The position numbers and the translations under genes are program-made. Shown here piece by piece: positions 26,651-35,923 of a stretch of 64,000 nt of DNA. The stretch spans positions 1 through 64,000 of the forward strand of contig NZ_JABASU010000013.1 of assembly GCF_016107555.1 (NCBI RefSeq), in the 5' to 3' direction. Origin of the DNA: Psychrobacter celer (GTDB lineage Bacteria; Pseudomonadota; Gammaproteobacteria; Pseudomonadales; Moraxellaceae). A model generated the notes under the pieces. It saw nothing but the letters and a program-made list of their open reading frames with translations, made no database searches and had not been told where the DNA came from. Every line of letters begins with the position of its first letter. Positions within the stretch are counted from its first letter, which is position 1.

Positions 26651-27922
26651 TTAAGCAATTTTAGGCGTTTTGCCTTCATTGATGACCGACTCATCGACCA
26701 TCACGGTTTTGGCGTTTTTCATCGATGGTAGCTCATACATGGTTTCTAGCAAGGCGTTTTCTACGATAGAGCGCAGACCACGCGCGCCTGTTTTGCGCTC
26801 CATGGCTTTTTTGGCGATGGCATCGAGGGCTTCTTTGGTAAACTCAATCTCAGCGCCTTCCATATCAAACAAATACTTGTACTGTTTGACCAGCGCGTTT
26901 TTTGGTTCGGTCAAGATTTGCACCAGCGCTTCTTCATCCAGCTCTTCGAGCGCGGCCAGTACCGGCAGACGACCGATTAGCTCAGGAATCAAACCAAACT
27001 TAATCAAATCCTCAGGCTCGACTTGCTGAAGCAAATCTGAGCTACGGCGGCTGTCGTCTTTTGAGCTGACATCCGCATTGAAACCGATACCGCCTTTTTC
27101 GGTACGCTGCTGAATCACTTGGTCGAGGCCAGCGAACGCACCACCAACGATGATGAGGATGTTGCTGGTATCGACTTGGATCAGCTCTTGCTGTGGATGC
27201 TTACGGCCACCATGAGGCGGGATAGCAGCAACTGTACCTTCGATTAGCTTGAGTAGGGCTTGCTGTACGCCTTCGCCCGATACATCGCGCGTGATAGACG
27301 GGTTGTCGCCTTTTTTGCTGATTTTATCAATCTCATCGATATAAATGATACCTTGCTCAGCTTTGCTCACATCATAGTCAGCCGCTTGCAGTAGTTTTTG
27401 CACAATGTTTTCGACGTCTTCACCGACGTAGCCTGCTTCGGTCAAGGTGGTGGCGTCGGCCATGGCAAAAGGCACGTCGAGCAGGCGCGCTAAGGTTTGC
27501 GCGAGCAGTGTCTTACCAGAGCCGGTCGGGCCAATCAGCAAAATATTGCTTTTTGCCAATTCAACCATGGCATCATCAGCGCCAATCTTGGCTGTTTTGT
27601 TGTCATTGGCCAAAGTCTGGCTGACTTTTAGACGTTTATAATGGTTATAAACCGCCACTGCCAAGGCTTTTTTGGCCGCGTCCTGCCCGATGACATACTG
27701 ATCAAGCTTGGCGCGTATCTCTTTTGGCGTTGGTAGTTTTTTATTGACCCACGAGGTGTCAATATCGCTATCGTCGCTCTGCTCGGCGCTGTCTGCGATT
27801 AAGTCGGTACATAGCTCGATGCACTCATTACAGATATTGGCGTCGTCAGAGGCAATGAGCTGTTGTACGTCACTTTTGGCTTTGCCACAAAATGAGCACT
27901 GTGGGGTGTTATCTTCTGCCAT
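26651..27922 (-). CDS. clpX: ATP-dependent Clp protease ATP-binding subunit ClpX
   Basis: An AAA+ unfoldase that recognises tagged substrates and feeds them to ClpP. Seen in 423 residues: the N-terminal zinc-binding domain with Cys9, Cys12, Cys31 and Cys34, Walker A GPTGSGKT (131-138), Walker [10 protein letters not shown] (about 191-199) and the [11 protein letters not shown] sensor-2 region (about 389-399). It follows clpP and tig on the minus strand in the common order tig-clpP-clpX. Confidence 0.97.
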   Translation of the reverse strand: MAEDNTPQCSFCGKAKSDVQQLIASDDANICNECIELCTDLIADSAEQSDDSDIDTSWVNKKLPTPKEIRAKLDQYVIGQDAAKKALAVAVYNHYKRLKVSQTLANDNKTAKIGADDAMVELAKSNILLIGPTGSGKTLLAQTLARLLDVPFAMADATTLTEAGYVGEDVENIVQKLLQAADYDVSKAEQGIIYIDEIDKISKKGDNPSITRDVSGEGVQQALLKLIEGTVAAIPPHGGRKHPQQELIQVDTSNILIIVGGAFAGLDQVIQQRTEKGGIGFNADVSSKDDSRRSSDLLQQVEPEDLIKFGLIPELIGRLPVLAALEELDEEALVQILTEPKNALVKQYKYLFDMEGAEIEFTKEALDAIAKKAMERKTGARGLRSIVENALLETMYELPSMKNAKTVMVDESVINEGKTPKIA

Positions 27923-28054
27923 AAAAGGCGCTCCTAAAATTTAAAGCTTATAAGTATTCTGAGTATGTCCATCAATGCCCAAACAGCAAGTGCTCAGGCA
28001 TAAAATGTAACAAAATGGCTGCGGATATCGCGATGATGGCGCGGCGCCCAAAGC

Positions 28055-28741
28055 CTACAACGAAGTCGGACGACGCTCTAGTACTTCATCGACCAGACCG
28101 TACTCTTTGGCTTCTTGCGCATCTAGCCAAAAGTCACGTTCGACGTCTTTTTCGATTTTTTCAAGCGGCTGGCCGGTGCGCTCAGCCAAAATGCGGTTTA
28201 GGCGATCACGGATTTTGAGGATTTCACGGGCATTAATCTCGATATCGGTCGCTTGACCTTGCGCGCCGCCTGATGGCTGGTGAATCATCACGCGTGCATT
28301 GGCAAGTGAGTAACGCTTGCCTTTTTGGCCTGCTGCCAATAGGAATGAACCCATGCTATACGCGCCGCCCATACAGATGGTCGATACTTCAGGCTGGATA
28401 AAGTTCATGGTATCAAAAATTGCCAAACCGGCACTGACTGAGCCGCCTGGTGAGTTGATGTATAAATGAATGTCTTTGTCTGGGTTTTCTGCTTCCAAAA
28501 ATAGCAACTGAGCAACGATAAGATTGGCCATGTGGTCTTCGACTTGACCGGTCAAAAAGATCACACGCTCACGTAGCAAGCGCGAGAAAATATCAAACGA
28601 GCGCTCACCACGTGAAGACTGCTCGACCACCATGGGTACTAAGGCAGACTGCGGAGCGCTTTGGATGTTTTGTACGTCGTTGTGCGCACTCATCAACATA
28701 TCAAAATACGGGTTGGCGGTGATGCGATCATAATCTGTCAT
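28055..28741 (-). CDS. clpP: ATP-dependent Clp protease proteolytic subunit ClpP
   Basis: The serine peptidase of ClpXP. Catalytic triad by alignment: Ser129 ([11 protein letters not shown]), His154 (MIHQPSGG) and Asp203 ([10 protein letters not shown]). The nucleophile loop reads GGAYSMG rather than the commoner GQAASMG. A ~35-residue N-terminal stretch precedes the mature start ([15 protein letters not shown]) and is probably a cleaved propeptide. 228 residues. It lies 132 bases upstream of clpX. Confidence 0.96.
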   Translation of the reverse strand: MTDYDRITANPYFDMLMSAHNDVQNIQSAPQSALVPMVVEQSSRGERSFDIFSRLLRERVIFLTGQVEDHMANLIVAQLLFLEAENPDKDIHLYINSPGGSVSAGLAIFDTMNFIQPEVSTICMGGAYSMGSFLLAAGQKGKRYSLANARVMIHQPSGGAQGQATDIEINAREILKIRDRLNRILAERTGQPLEKIEKDVERDFWLDAQEAKEYGLVDEVLERRPTSL

Positions 28742-28907
28742 AAAGATGTCCTATGTATAAGTCCATAAAATAAAGGGTTTGAGGGTAGCGAGTGGCTAAA
28801 CTTTGCTGACGGCTTATCATTGTAAATACGGCCGTTTATACCTAGCACGAGCCAGATGCCATAAAACTATCACTATAAAACCATCTAGGTGTCGCTAAAA
28901 AATAATT

Positions 28908-28953
28908 GAGCTAATGGTAACTTTTTTATTGAGGCAATAGTAACTTTTTAATG
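28908..28953. repeat. Two 23-base degenerate tandem repeats
   Basis: Bases 28908-28930 and 28931-28953 share GAG-(C/G)(T/C)AAT(G/A)GTAACTTTTTT-type sequence with five or six differences. They lie upstream of clpP. Confidence 0.6.
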
Positions 28954-29104
28954 TGAAAATTGATAAATGACTGTCTATTAATAAGGCGTGTGCAACCATT
29001 TATCAAGGGGTTGGTCGTAAACGATGATGAAAAACACTCAATAGAAAGTCAGTCAGTGTGGGCGTACGTGCCAGTACTCTATCCATCAATAACTATCTAC
29101 CAAG

Positions 29105-29138
29105 AAAAATGCCCTAACACAATGGTTAGGGCATTTTT
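29105..29138. terminator. Bidirectional terminator downstream of tig
   Basis: AAAAATGCCCTAAC (29105-29118) pairs perfectly over 14 bases with GTTAGGGCATTTTT (29125-29138). It lies ~80 bases after the tig stop on the minus strand and would separate tig from clpP transcription. Confidence 0.88.
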
Positions 29139-29218
29139 GTATTACCTTGGTCGTCGTTACCAATGATCACCCGTGCTTAGCGATGATCGTAATGGTCTGG
29201 CTGGACGACTAAGCAAGA

Positions 29219-30556
29219 TTACATTGCTTGCTGCTGCTGAGCGGCGAGCAGGTCTTGGTAGCTGACTTCTTTGTCAGTTACTTTACCTTGGCTGATCAAA
29301 TAGTCGACCACTTGGTCTTCTAGTACCACAGACTCGATGTTGGCGCGTTGCTCCTTGTCATTGGTATAGTACTCGATGACTTCGCTTGGGTCTTCGTAGT
29401 TTTCTGCCGCTTCTTTGATGAAGTTTTCGACACGCTCTTGATCCACTTCTAGACCTTTGGTATCGATGACGCGAGCGACGATGATGCCAAGACGGGCAGC
29501 ACGTAGCGCTTGCTCTTCAAACAGCTCATTTGGCAGCATGTCTTTGTCAAAGCTGTCAGCGCTAGCGCCGAACTGCTGAGAAAAACGCTGCATCATCATG
29601 TTGCGCTGACGCTCGATTTCTTGCTCTAGCATGGCGTTTGGTACGTCAAACTCGTTCTTTTCTAGCAATGCATCAAAAGTCGCTTGCTTGACTTGGCTAC
29701 GCGCAGCGTTTTTGATTTCACGTTCCATGTTTTTGCGTACGTCTTCTTTTAGCTTCTCAACGCCGCCTTCGGTCACGCCAAATAGCTCTAGGAACTCGTC
29801 GTCGATTTCAGGTAGCTTGGCTCTTTCCACCAATTTTACATTGATTTTGAACTGTGCTTCTTTACCGGCTAGGTTTTCTGCTTGGTAATCTTCTGGGAAG
29901 GTCACATCAATGACTTTTTCTTCGCCAGCTTTCATGCCTTTGATACCCGCTTCAAAACCAGGAATCATCTGGTTGCTACCGATGACCAATTTGAAGTCTT
30001 CAGCTGAGCCGCCTTCAAATTTTTCGCCGTCGATAGAGCCTTCAAAGTCAAAGGTCACTTGGTTATCTTTGGCTGCTTTGCCTTTCTTTTCAACATACTC
30101 TTGACGCTGCTTTTGCAGGTTTTCGATCATGGTGTCGACGTCTTCGTCACTGACGGTTGCAGTGTGACGCTCAACTTCGATTTCATCGATACCTTGTACG
30201 TCGATTTCTGGGAAGATCTCAACAGTGGCTTGATACACCAAAAAGTCGTCTTCTAGTTTGACGTCGTCGATGTTTGGCATGCCAACGGCGCGGATGTCTT
30301 CAGCTTTGATCGCTTCAAAGACCGTATCACGGATCACATCGTTGATCACTTCTTGCTGGATGCCCGCACCGTACTGTGAGCGGATGTGCGACATTGGCAC
30401 TTTGCCTTTACGGAAACCGTCGATTTTGGCGGTTTTCGCCACTTGGCTGATGCGGCCTTCTACTTTGTTTTGGATTTTTTCTACGGGGACTTTAACCGTC
30501 AGCTGAGTCTCTTTATTAGATAGCTTGTTGGTTGTGACTTGCAAATCTGTAGCCAT
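29219..30556 (-). CDS. tig: Trigger factor
   Basis: A ribosome-bound chaperone and peptidyl-prolyl isomerase that meets nascent chains. Seen: the ribosome-binding tail segment [11 protein letters not shown] (about 44-54, the FRxGxxP signature), the FKBP-type domain (about 150-240) and the long helical C-terminal domain. I place the start at 30556 (MATDLQV), where AAGGTG precedes the ATG by eight bases, giving 445 residues. An in-frame upstream extension of 17 codons is unlikely. It has its own terminator, so tig and clpP are separate units despite their adjacency. Confidence 0.96.
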   Translation of the reverse strand: MATDLQVTTNKLSNKETQLTVKVPVEKIQNKVEGRISQVAKTAKIDGFRKGKVPMSHIRSQYGAGIQQEVINDVIRDTVFEAIKAEDIRAVGMPNIDDVKLEDDFLVYQATVEIFPEIDVQGIDEIEVERHTATVSDEDVDTMIENLQKQRQEYVEKKGKAAKDNQVTFDFEGSIDGEKFEGGSAEDFKLVIGSNQMIPGFEAGIKGMKAGEEKVIDVTFPEDYQAENLAGKEAQFKINVKLVERAKLPEIDDEFLELFGVTEGGVEKLKEDVRKNMEREIKNAARSQVKQATFDALLEKNEFDVPNAMLEQEIERQRNMMMQRFSQQFGASADSFDKDMLPNELFEEQALRAARLGIIVARVIDTKGLEVDQERVENFIKEAAENYEDPSEVIEYYTNDKEQRANIESVVLEDQVVDYLISQGKVTDKEVSYQDLLAAQQQQAM

Positions 30557-31003
30557 GTTAATTACACCTTTAGGGTTAAATAATAATGATAGACAATCGC
30601 ACGTCAAAATACGGGCGTGTGCTGCTGATTGCCGTTGGAATAAATAGGGGATAGTGATAGCGCGCAGTCGCTCAGCTGGCCTTTAAGCAATCGCCTCAGG
30701 CGTCCCTATAACCTAACTGCGCCACGGCTATAAGGCCAAGCGCTGTCAGGCAGCGTTTGAGTACACGCTATCAAATATCAATAATAAACCGTTTATGCCG
30801 CGCATAATAACGCTTTTTGCTGAATTATACAGGCAAATAACGGCCTTCAACAAAATTTTAAAAGTAGAACAGTATAATCTATCTGTTTATTAAAGTAAAA
30901 ATTATCTGTTTGCCTATTGTTTGCCTATAAAGCGTTCTTTATTTACCTTATGTTTGATGACATGCATCATTAGCGCTAACGCTGTTTTAGAGCGCGTCAA
31001 CTG
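30557..31003. other. 447-base region upstream of tig
   Basis: It holds the tig promoter and leader and the 3' flank of rdgB. I see short GC-rich inverted segments around 30660-30770 but no clear terminator, RNA or gene. Confidence 0.35.
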
Positions 31004-31675
31004 TCATAGCGGTAGCTGCGCCAATAACTGCCGAATGGCTTGGCCGCGGTGACTGATGCTGTTTTTGTCAGCGGCGCTAAGGCTGGCGGCCGTCGTTTGT
31101 AGCTTGGGCAGCCAAAACAGGGGGTCGTAACCAAAACCACCATCGCCATGTGGCGCGTCTAATATCTCGCCTTGCCATAAGCCTTGTGCGATAATCGGCA
31201 GCGGGTCGTCGGCATGGCGTACCATCGCCAGCACACAAACAAACATGCCTTTGATAGGCGTATCTGGCGAGGCGGCGCGAATAGGCTGCAAATCAGCGAT
31301 GAGCTTGGCGTTGTTTTTAGCATCATGACCATGCTCGCCGGCGTAGCGCGCCGAATAGATGCCAGGCGCGTTGCCCAATACGGGCACGCATAACCCTGAG
31401 TCATCTGCAATGGCAGGCAGGTTGCTGGCTCGGCTGGCATGCCGCGCCTTGATGATGGCGTTTTCTACAAAGCTGAGCCCATCCTCGATGGCATCATCGA
31501 TATCAAGCTGGCCTTGCGGGACGATCGTCACATCCAAATCTGCCGCCGCAAATAGACGTTTAAACTCAGCAAGCTTGCCTTTGTTATTACTGGCGAGTAC
31601 CCACTGGCTGGCAGCGATTGCCTCATTTGGCGATGGTACAGGGTGACCAGATAGTTGGCCTGTGGTAGTGCTCAT
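31004..31675 (-). CDS. rdgB: Non-canonical purine NTP pyrophosphatase (RdgB/HAM1 family)
   Basis: It hydrolyses ITP, dITP and XTP to monophosphates, keeping damaged purines out of DNA and RNA. Motifs in 223 residues: VLASNNKGKLAEF (about 27-39), SFVENAIIKARHAS (about 69-82), AIADDSGLCVPVLGNAPGIYSARYAG (about 89-114) and GGFGYDPLFW (about 179-188). The first ~25 residues are an extra N-terminal tail. No strong ribosome site is visible, so the start is less certain than the family. Confidence 0.93.
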   Translation of the reverse strand: MSTTTGQLSGHPVPSPNEAIAASQWVLASNNKGKLAEFKRLFAAADLDVTIVPQGQLDIDDAIEDGLSFVENAIIKARHASRASNLPAIADDSGLCVPVLGNAPGIYSARYAGEHGHDAKNNAKLIADLQPIRAASPDTPIKGMFVCVLAMVRHADDPLPIIAQGLWQGEILDAPHGDGGFGYDPLFWLPKLQTTAASLSAADKNSISHRGQAIRQLLAQLPL

Positions 31676-32179
31676 AAAATCATTCCATCAAGTCGAGGGA
31701 CAAAAAAGACGTTACCAGTAAATGGGTTAGGCTAAATAGAGTAGGCATGCATAATGGCTCGCATCCGCCCATTTATTATACCGGTTAAGCTCAAACAACC
31801 AGATAGCATGGCTCGATAAATAACCAATTGCTATACAGGTTGTATCGTCCATAACATTTAGTAACTGATATTGCCGCGTACTGTTGCTATAATAGGTGCC
31901 AAGATTCAGTGAATGATATCTTATAGCTTGTGAATATTAAGTTAATAAACGCTCGCGAAGTCAAACACTTGGCTTTCGGGCAAAAAATAACACTAATGTT
32001 ACTTTTGGATTCATGACAATACGTGGTATTGTGAGTAAAAATATCATGTATAAACGACAAAAGTATTAAGCGATAAAATTCATCTCAAACAATAAACTCA
32101 GCCAATTTAGCTCGGTATGTTGCTTGCCTCTGTGGGGCAGGTGAGATAAGAGCGGCAAATAAGCAAGGATAAAATAATT
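31676..32179. other. 504-base region upstream of sodB
   Basis: It contains an extended -10 (TGCTATAAT, 31885-31893) on the + strand, ~290 bases before sodB, and a 7-bp palindrome at 32016-32032. It could hold a long sodB leader or a small RNA. Nothing is firmly identifiable. Confidence 0.4.
32016..32032. promoter_or_regulatory. Palindrome upstream of sodB, possible operator
   Basis: ACAATAC-GTG-GTATTGT is a perfect 7-bp inverted repeat with a 3-base spacer, 148 bases before the sodB start. It is not a recognisable Fur box. A regulator site is only a guess. Confidence 0.3.
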
Positions 32180-32809
32180 ATGTCAAACATTACTCTACCA
32201 GATCTACCTTATGCAAAAGACGCGCTAGAGCCACATATCAGTGCCGAAACGCTAGAATACCATCATGACAAGCACCATGCGGCGTATGTCAATAAACTAA
32301 ATGACTTGCTACCAGGCTCTGGTTTAGAAGACAAGACATTGCCAGAGATCATCGAAGCCACGGCAAAAGATGACAGCAAGCAAACCATGTTTAATCAAGC
32401 CGCGCAAGTATGGAACCACACGTTTTACTGGAACTGCATGACCCCAGAAAACGGCGGCGGCGAACCGACTGGTGATCTCAAAGCAAAAATCGAAGAAGAT
32501 TTTGGTAGCTATGACAAGTTCCGCGAAGAGTTTAAAAACGCAGCAACTTCACAGTTTGGTTCTGGTTGGGCTTGGCTTGTCGCTGATAAAGTCGGCGGTA
32601 AACTATCAATCGCGAAGACTGGTAACGCTGACAACCCATTGGCCCATGGTCAAGTCGCGGTATTGACTTGTGACGTATGGGAGCACGCTTACTACATCGA
32701 TTATCGTAACCGTCGTCCTGACTATGTTGACACCTTCCTAGATAAGCTAGTGAACTGGGACTACGCAAACGCGAAATATAAAGGTCAAGATGCTGGTGTT
32801 GAAGAGTAA
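32180..32809 (+). CDS. sodB: Superoxide dismutase [Fe]
   Basis: It dismutates superoxide in the cytoplasm. Metal ligands by alignment with E. coli SodB: His28, His80 (AAQVWNHTFYW), Asp165 and His169 (DVWEHAYYID). The AAQVWNHTFYWNC stretch and FGSGWAW (126-132) favour the iron over the manganese type. 209 residues, full length. AAGGAT precedes the start and a strong terminator follows 30 bases after the stop. Single gene. Confidence 0.96.
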   Translation: MSNITLPDLPYAKDALEPHISAETLEYHHDKHHAAYVNKLNDLLPGSGLEDKTLPEIIEATAKDDSKQTMFNQAAQVWNHTFYWNCMTPENGGGEPTGDLKAKIEEDFGSYDKFREEFKNAATSQFGSGWAWLVADKVGGKLSIAKTGNADNPLAHGQVAVLTCDVWEHAYYIDYRNRRPDYVDTFLDKLVNWDYANAKYKGQDAGVEE

Positions 32810-32834
32810 TCTTTAAGACTTAAGGTTTTGATAT

Positions 32835-32867
32835 AAAAAAAGAGCGCCGTTTGGTGCTCTTTTTTTT
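32835..32867. terminator. Rho-independent terminator of sodB
   Basis: AAAAAAAGAGCGCC (32834-32848) pairs with GGTGCTCTTTTTTT (32853-32866) with one G-T pair. The T-run follows on the + strand. Confidence 0.92.
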
Positions 32868-32974
32868 GTGGGCGAGATAAAATTGCGGTTATTTTTAGAA
32901 CACTTTATCGATGCATTACAGAAAGTAAGTGATCGCCAGCGAACCTTTATCAGAAAAAAAATGTTCAGCAGCGC

Positions 32975-32980
32975 TATAAT
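32975..32980 (+). promoter_or_regulatory. -10 promoter element
   Basis: A perfect TATAAT 40 bases before the GTG at 33020. Its position fits a start at 33020 better than at an ATG at 32996, which would leave almost no leader. No clear -35. Confidence 0.4.
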
Positions 32981-33019
32981 GATTTTCAATAAAAAATGGA
33001 ATTAACACGGAGGGAGCTC

Positions 33020-33424
33020 GTGAACAAAGCGCGCATTGCTGTACTTGCCATATTGGCACTCTCGGTCATCAATTTGTGCTTTGTGATATTTAGCAACTTG
33101 GTCGGGATGCGGGCGCTGACTGACTACTCACCGATGGTGATGACGCTATTTAATGTGTCTTTGATTACCCTTGGGCTGCTCAGTGTGTGGCAGCTGTTCA
33201 CGGGGATTGACGGTCATGCGATGCGTGGCAAGATACTGCTGTTGCTCGCGGTGGAGTTTTTTGCGGTTTATGCGGCGGACATTGCCAATATCTTCCCGCG
33301 CTCGGCAGAGCCGATGGGGCAAACGCTGTTTATGCTAGAGGTATTTGGCGCGGCGCTCGCGGTATTGTTGTTTGTCAGTGCGGGTTGGTATATGAAAGCG
33401 GTTTCTGTGCCTGAATCTATGTGA
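33020..33424 (+). CDS. Small membrane protein of unknown function
   Basis: I do not recognise a family. The product (134 residues from the GTG at 33020) has four hydrophobic helices, about 5-25, 40-60, 68-87 and 105-125. I chose GTG 33020 because GGAGG lies six bases upstream. An ATG at 32996 has no ribosome site and would leave a leader of only ~10 bases behind the TATAAT at 32975. Single gene between two terminators. Confidence 0.65.
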   Translation: MNKARIAVLAILALSVINLCFVIFSNLVGMRALTDYSPMVMTLFNVSLITLGLLSVWQLFTGIDGHAMRGKILLLLAVEFFAVYAADIANIFPRSAEPMGQTLFMLEVFGAALAVLLFVSAGWYMKAVSVPESM

Positions 33425-33442
33425 TGGGCGTGGGGTAATGTG

Positions 33443-33473
33443 AAAAAAGGACACGGTGGGTGTCCTTTTTTTT
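33443..33473. terminator. Bidirectional Rho-independent terminator
   Basis: AAAAAAGGACAC (33443-33454) pairs perfectly with GTGTCCTTTTTT (33460-33471). It serves the convergent small membrane protein gene and the PIN-domain gene. Confidence 0.92.
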
Positions 33474-33487
33474 ATTATTAAATAGCT

Positions 33488-34615
33488 TTATTCATCATAT
33501 CCGTAATCAGGTTCTAAAGTTCCAAAGTCAATTGATGTTATAGGGTCTACAACTTCTACATCTTCAATATCCACATCTGATAAATCACCATTTAGGTCGC
33601 CACATATAGTGACTAATATGGCAGATTTAAACTGCTCTTCAGCAGTAGTTACAATCCCACCTAGTCCAACATAATCACGATCTATTGAGTCATAGTGAGA
33701 AAGAGAAAATTCTCCTTCTACTTCAACTGAGATAATAGCATTCATTTCCAAAACAACGTAATCCTCTGCGTGATCTACTATTTTGAAATCATGATTGGCT
33801 AACTCAAAATCACTTAACCAACCATGGCAGCCATCTGGCTCCCAGTAGTGAAAAGAGTCTGCTTCTTGGTCTGGTGTGAAGCCATCAAATTCCATCTCTA
33901 AGCTACTACGAATTCTCTGTAAAAAATCAGCTGCATCAATACTATTTTCTTGTTCTAATTGAGAGGTAAGTAAAGACAAGAAGGTAAAAGCTATTTCTTT
34001 ATTGAACTTGCTTAGTGCATCTGCGAAATATTCAATGTAATCGATATTATCTGACATTTCACAATAGTTCTTCCAGTCGCTATCCTTAGCAACAGCTAAG
34101 ACTTGAATATCATTTTTTCTTGCCCATGATTCTGTCGCTAAAAGTACAATAGCATCAGGAAATTCATTTTTCTTTTTGCCTGTCGCCGCGAAAGGTGCTT
34201 TATTTTGAAAATATTGCTCTAAAAGTTCAGATACTGATACATGTTCTCCGCAATTAAGAACTAAAGCTCCTGAATTGACTATGAATTTATCAATACGACT
34301 TGCAGCCAGTTCTTCAATTTCATTACCATCAGTCAAAATTGATTTTGCATCGTTGAGTTCGCTACCCTCAAAAAATAGATGATCTCCAGCATCATTTAGT
34401 GCTTTTTCTAAAGACTCTCGAGAACTTTTAACCTTACTTTGTAAGTGACTTGTTACCTCAGCCCTTATGACATCAGGAAATAGGTAGTGTATATTGCTTT
34501 TCTGAAATTGGCTTAACTTTCCTAGTAAGCCTTTTTCTAATCTTAAACCATACTGATCGAAAATGGATGTATCTACGAGGATTGCACCATATTCTTTATT
34601 TTCATCGGAATTCAT
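33488..34615 (-). CDS. PIN-domain protein (DUF4935-like), AT-rich accessory gene
   Basis: The N-terminal ~185 residues look like a PIN-type RNase domain. Acidic residues fall where the metal-binding site is expected: Asp15 (ILVDTS), Glu53 (RAEVTS), Asp154 (EFPDAIVLLA) and Asp178/Asp180 (VAKDSDW). The resemblance is closest to the DUF4935 group. The C-terminal half (about 230-375) is acidic, rich in Asp/Glu and beta-prone, and unknown to me. Base composition differs sharply from its neighbours: two sampled 60-base blocks (33541, 34081) are 37-38% GC, against 62% at 35041. No antitoxin-like gene is adjacent. Probably acquired horizontally; an RNase role in stress or phage response is inference. 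Confidence 0.7.
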   Translation of the reverse strand: MNSDENKEYGAILVDTSIFDQYGLRLEKGLLGKLSQFQKSNIHYLFPDVIRAEVTSHLQSKVKSSRESLEKALNDAGDHLFFEGSELNDAKSILTDGNEIEELAASRIDKFIVNSGALVLNCGEHVSVSELLEQYFQNKAPFAATGKKKNEFPDAIVLLATESWARKNDIQVLAVAKDSDWKNYCEMSDNIDYIEYFADALSKFNKEIAFTFLSLLTSQLEQENSIDAADFLQRIRSSLEMEFDGFTPDQEADSFHYWEPDGCHGWLSDFELANHDFKIVDHAEDYVVLEMNAIISVEVEGEFSLSHYDSIDRDYVGLGGIVTTAEEQFKSAILVTICGDLNGDLSDVDIEDVEVVDPITSIDFGTLEPDYGYDE

Positions 34616-34731
34616 TTTCCATCCTTAGATTTTTTTAATGCATTGCTTTTTATAACATAGAAGTAATATGACAATTGTCTACACCAACCTTACTCCAAAA
34701 CCCCAACCCCTGTCATCACCAATCACCAACT

Positions 34732-35892
34732 TTATTCAACTATTTCCCAAACCTCACGCCCATCCACCATTTTTTCATCAAACACCCGTTTAAACCCTTG
34801 CTGAATCAGCTCAAAACGTGACGGTGTAGGTTCATTATCTACCTTGATAACAGGGGCGTCTATCGGGGTGATGGCTTGCCACTGCGCATTGTCATTGGTT
34901 TTATCCGCCAATACAAAACTAAAGAACGCCGTGTCACCTGCCATCATACGCAAATCATCAACGACCAGCTGTTCGGCTGCATCGCCAGTAGTAGAAGTGG
35001 CGGGTAGCATTTGGACGCGATACCCTGTCCAATCACCAGAGAACCAGTCAAGACGCTGGGCATAGGGTCGGCTTTGCGCTGGCAGGTTTGCGCGTAGCGT
35101 CTGCGCGTTGTCATACTGCGTCAAGTAGCGATATTCAGGCAAGCGGCTATCTAAGGCACTACCGCGTATCTCAATCAGTCTATGCTCATTATCTTCGGCA
35201 ACGGTACGCCACATGAGTATCGTCGGCAGGACGGGCATGGTTTTTAGTCGTATGGTGTCAATGCCAGCCGCTGCCAAAGTTTGCTCCGCTTGGGATTGGG
35301 CGTCGTACTTCAGTCCTAAGCCCAATAATAAATAACTACTGCTGATTAGCAGCAGTATCCAAACCGCAAGGCGTTGACAGTTGATCAGCAGTCCTGTTTT
35401 GAATACCGCAAGTTTGCCCCCTTTTATGATGCCCACGATTACCGCTATCAGTAACGGTAAGGTATAGAGGGGATCAATAATAAAGATGGAAGCAATACTG
35501 ATGGGGGGCATCTGCAACGGGTCATGTAGCGGCCAAAATAGCTGCGTGCCGTAGACCGTAAAGCTGTCCAAGATAGGATGGGTGGTCAACACCAACGTCA
35601 TGGCGAGTGCTAAGCGCCGCGTTGAATAAGGCAACGGCATATCGCGCCAGTGATGATAGCGACTGATTAGCCAAGCGCCGATGAAACCTACTGCGGTCAG
35701 GACAAATAAAGAATGACTAAAGCTGCGATGGTAGGTCATGTCGCTGATGGGGTCGGGGTAGCTAATCAGTACATCCAAGTCAGGCAACGTGCCCAGTATC
35801 GCCCCATATAGGTAGGCTTTGCGACTCTGATATTTGCCAAGTAATGCCCCTTGGACGCTCGCACCTAAGACGATTTGACTGAGTGAATCCAT
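34732..35892 (-). CDS. YdjM/DUF457-type membrane-bound metal-dependent hydrolase
   Basis: A 386-residue membrane protein of the LexA-binding inner-membrane-associated hydrolase family (PF04307). Seen: DSLSQIVLGASVQGALLG (2-19), LPDLDVLI (about 36-43), the His-rich MTYHRSFSHSLF (about 52-63) and HPILDSFTVYGTQLFWP (about 104-120), with several membrane helices. The C-terminal ~170 residues form a soluble domain. Physiological role unknown; E. coli ydjM is SOS-inducible, but no LexA box is evident here. Confidence 0.88.
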   Translation of the reverse strand: MDSLSQIVLGASVQGALLGKYQSRKAYLYGAILGTLPDLDVLISYPDPISDMTYHRSFSHSLFVLTAVGFIGAWLISRYHHWRDMPLPYSTRRLALAMTLVLTTHPILDSFTVYGTQLFWPLHDPLQMPPISIASIFIIDPLYTLPLLIAVIVGIIKGGKLAVFKTGLLINCQRLAVWILLLISSSYLLLGLGLKYDAQSQAEQTLAAAGIDTIRLKTMPVLPTILMWRTVAEDNEHRLIEIRGSALDSRLPEYRYLTQYDNAQTLRANLPAQSRPYAQRLDWFSGDWTGYRVQMLPATSTTGDAAEQLVVDDLRMMAGDTAFFSFVLADKTNDNAQWQAITPIDAPVIKVDNEPTPSRFELIQQGFKRVFDEKMVDGREVWEIVE

Positions 35893-35923
35893 AGCGCTCT
35901 TATTAAATTAGGGGTTTAGATAA

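Larger units (their letters stand above)
28742..29218. other. 477-base region between tig and clpP
   Basis: It contains a 23-base tandem repeat (28908-28953), a strong bidirectional terminator (29105-29138) and presumably the clpP promoter. No gene is convincing. Confidence 0.5.

Noticed and set aside
28960..29166. 68-codon + strand open frame downstream of tig
   Set aside because: It runs through the bidirectional terminator at 29105-29138 and has no ribosome site.
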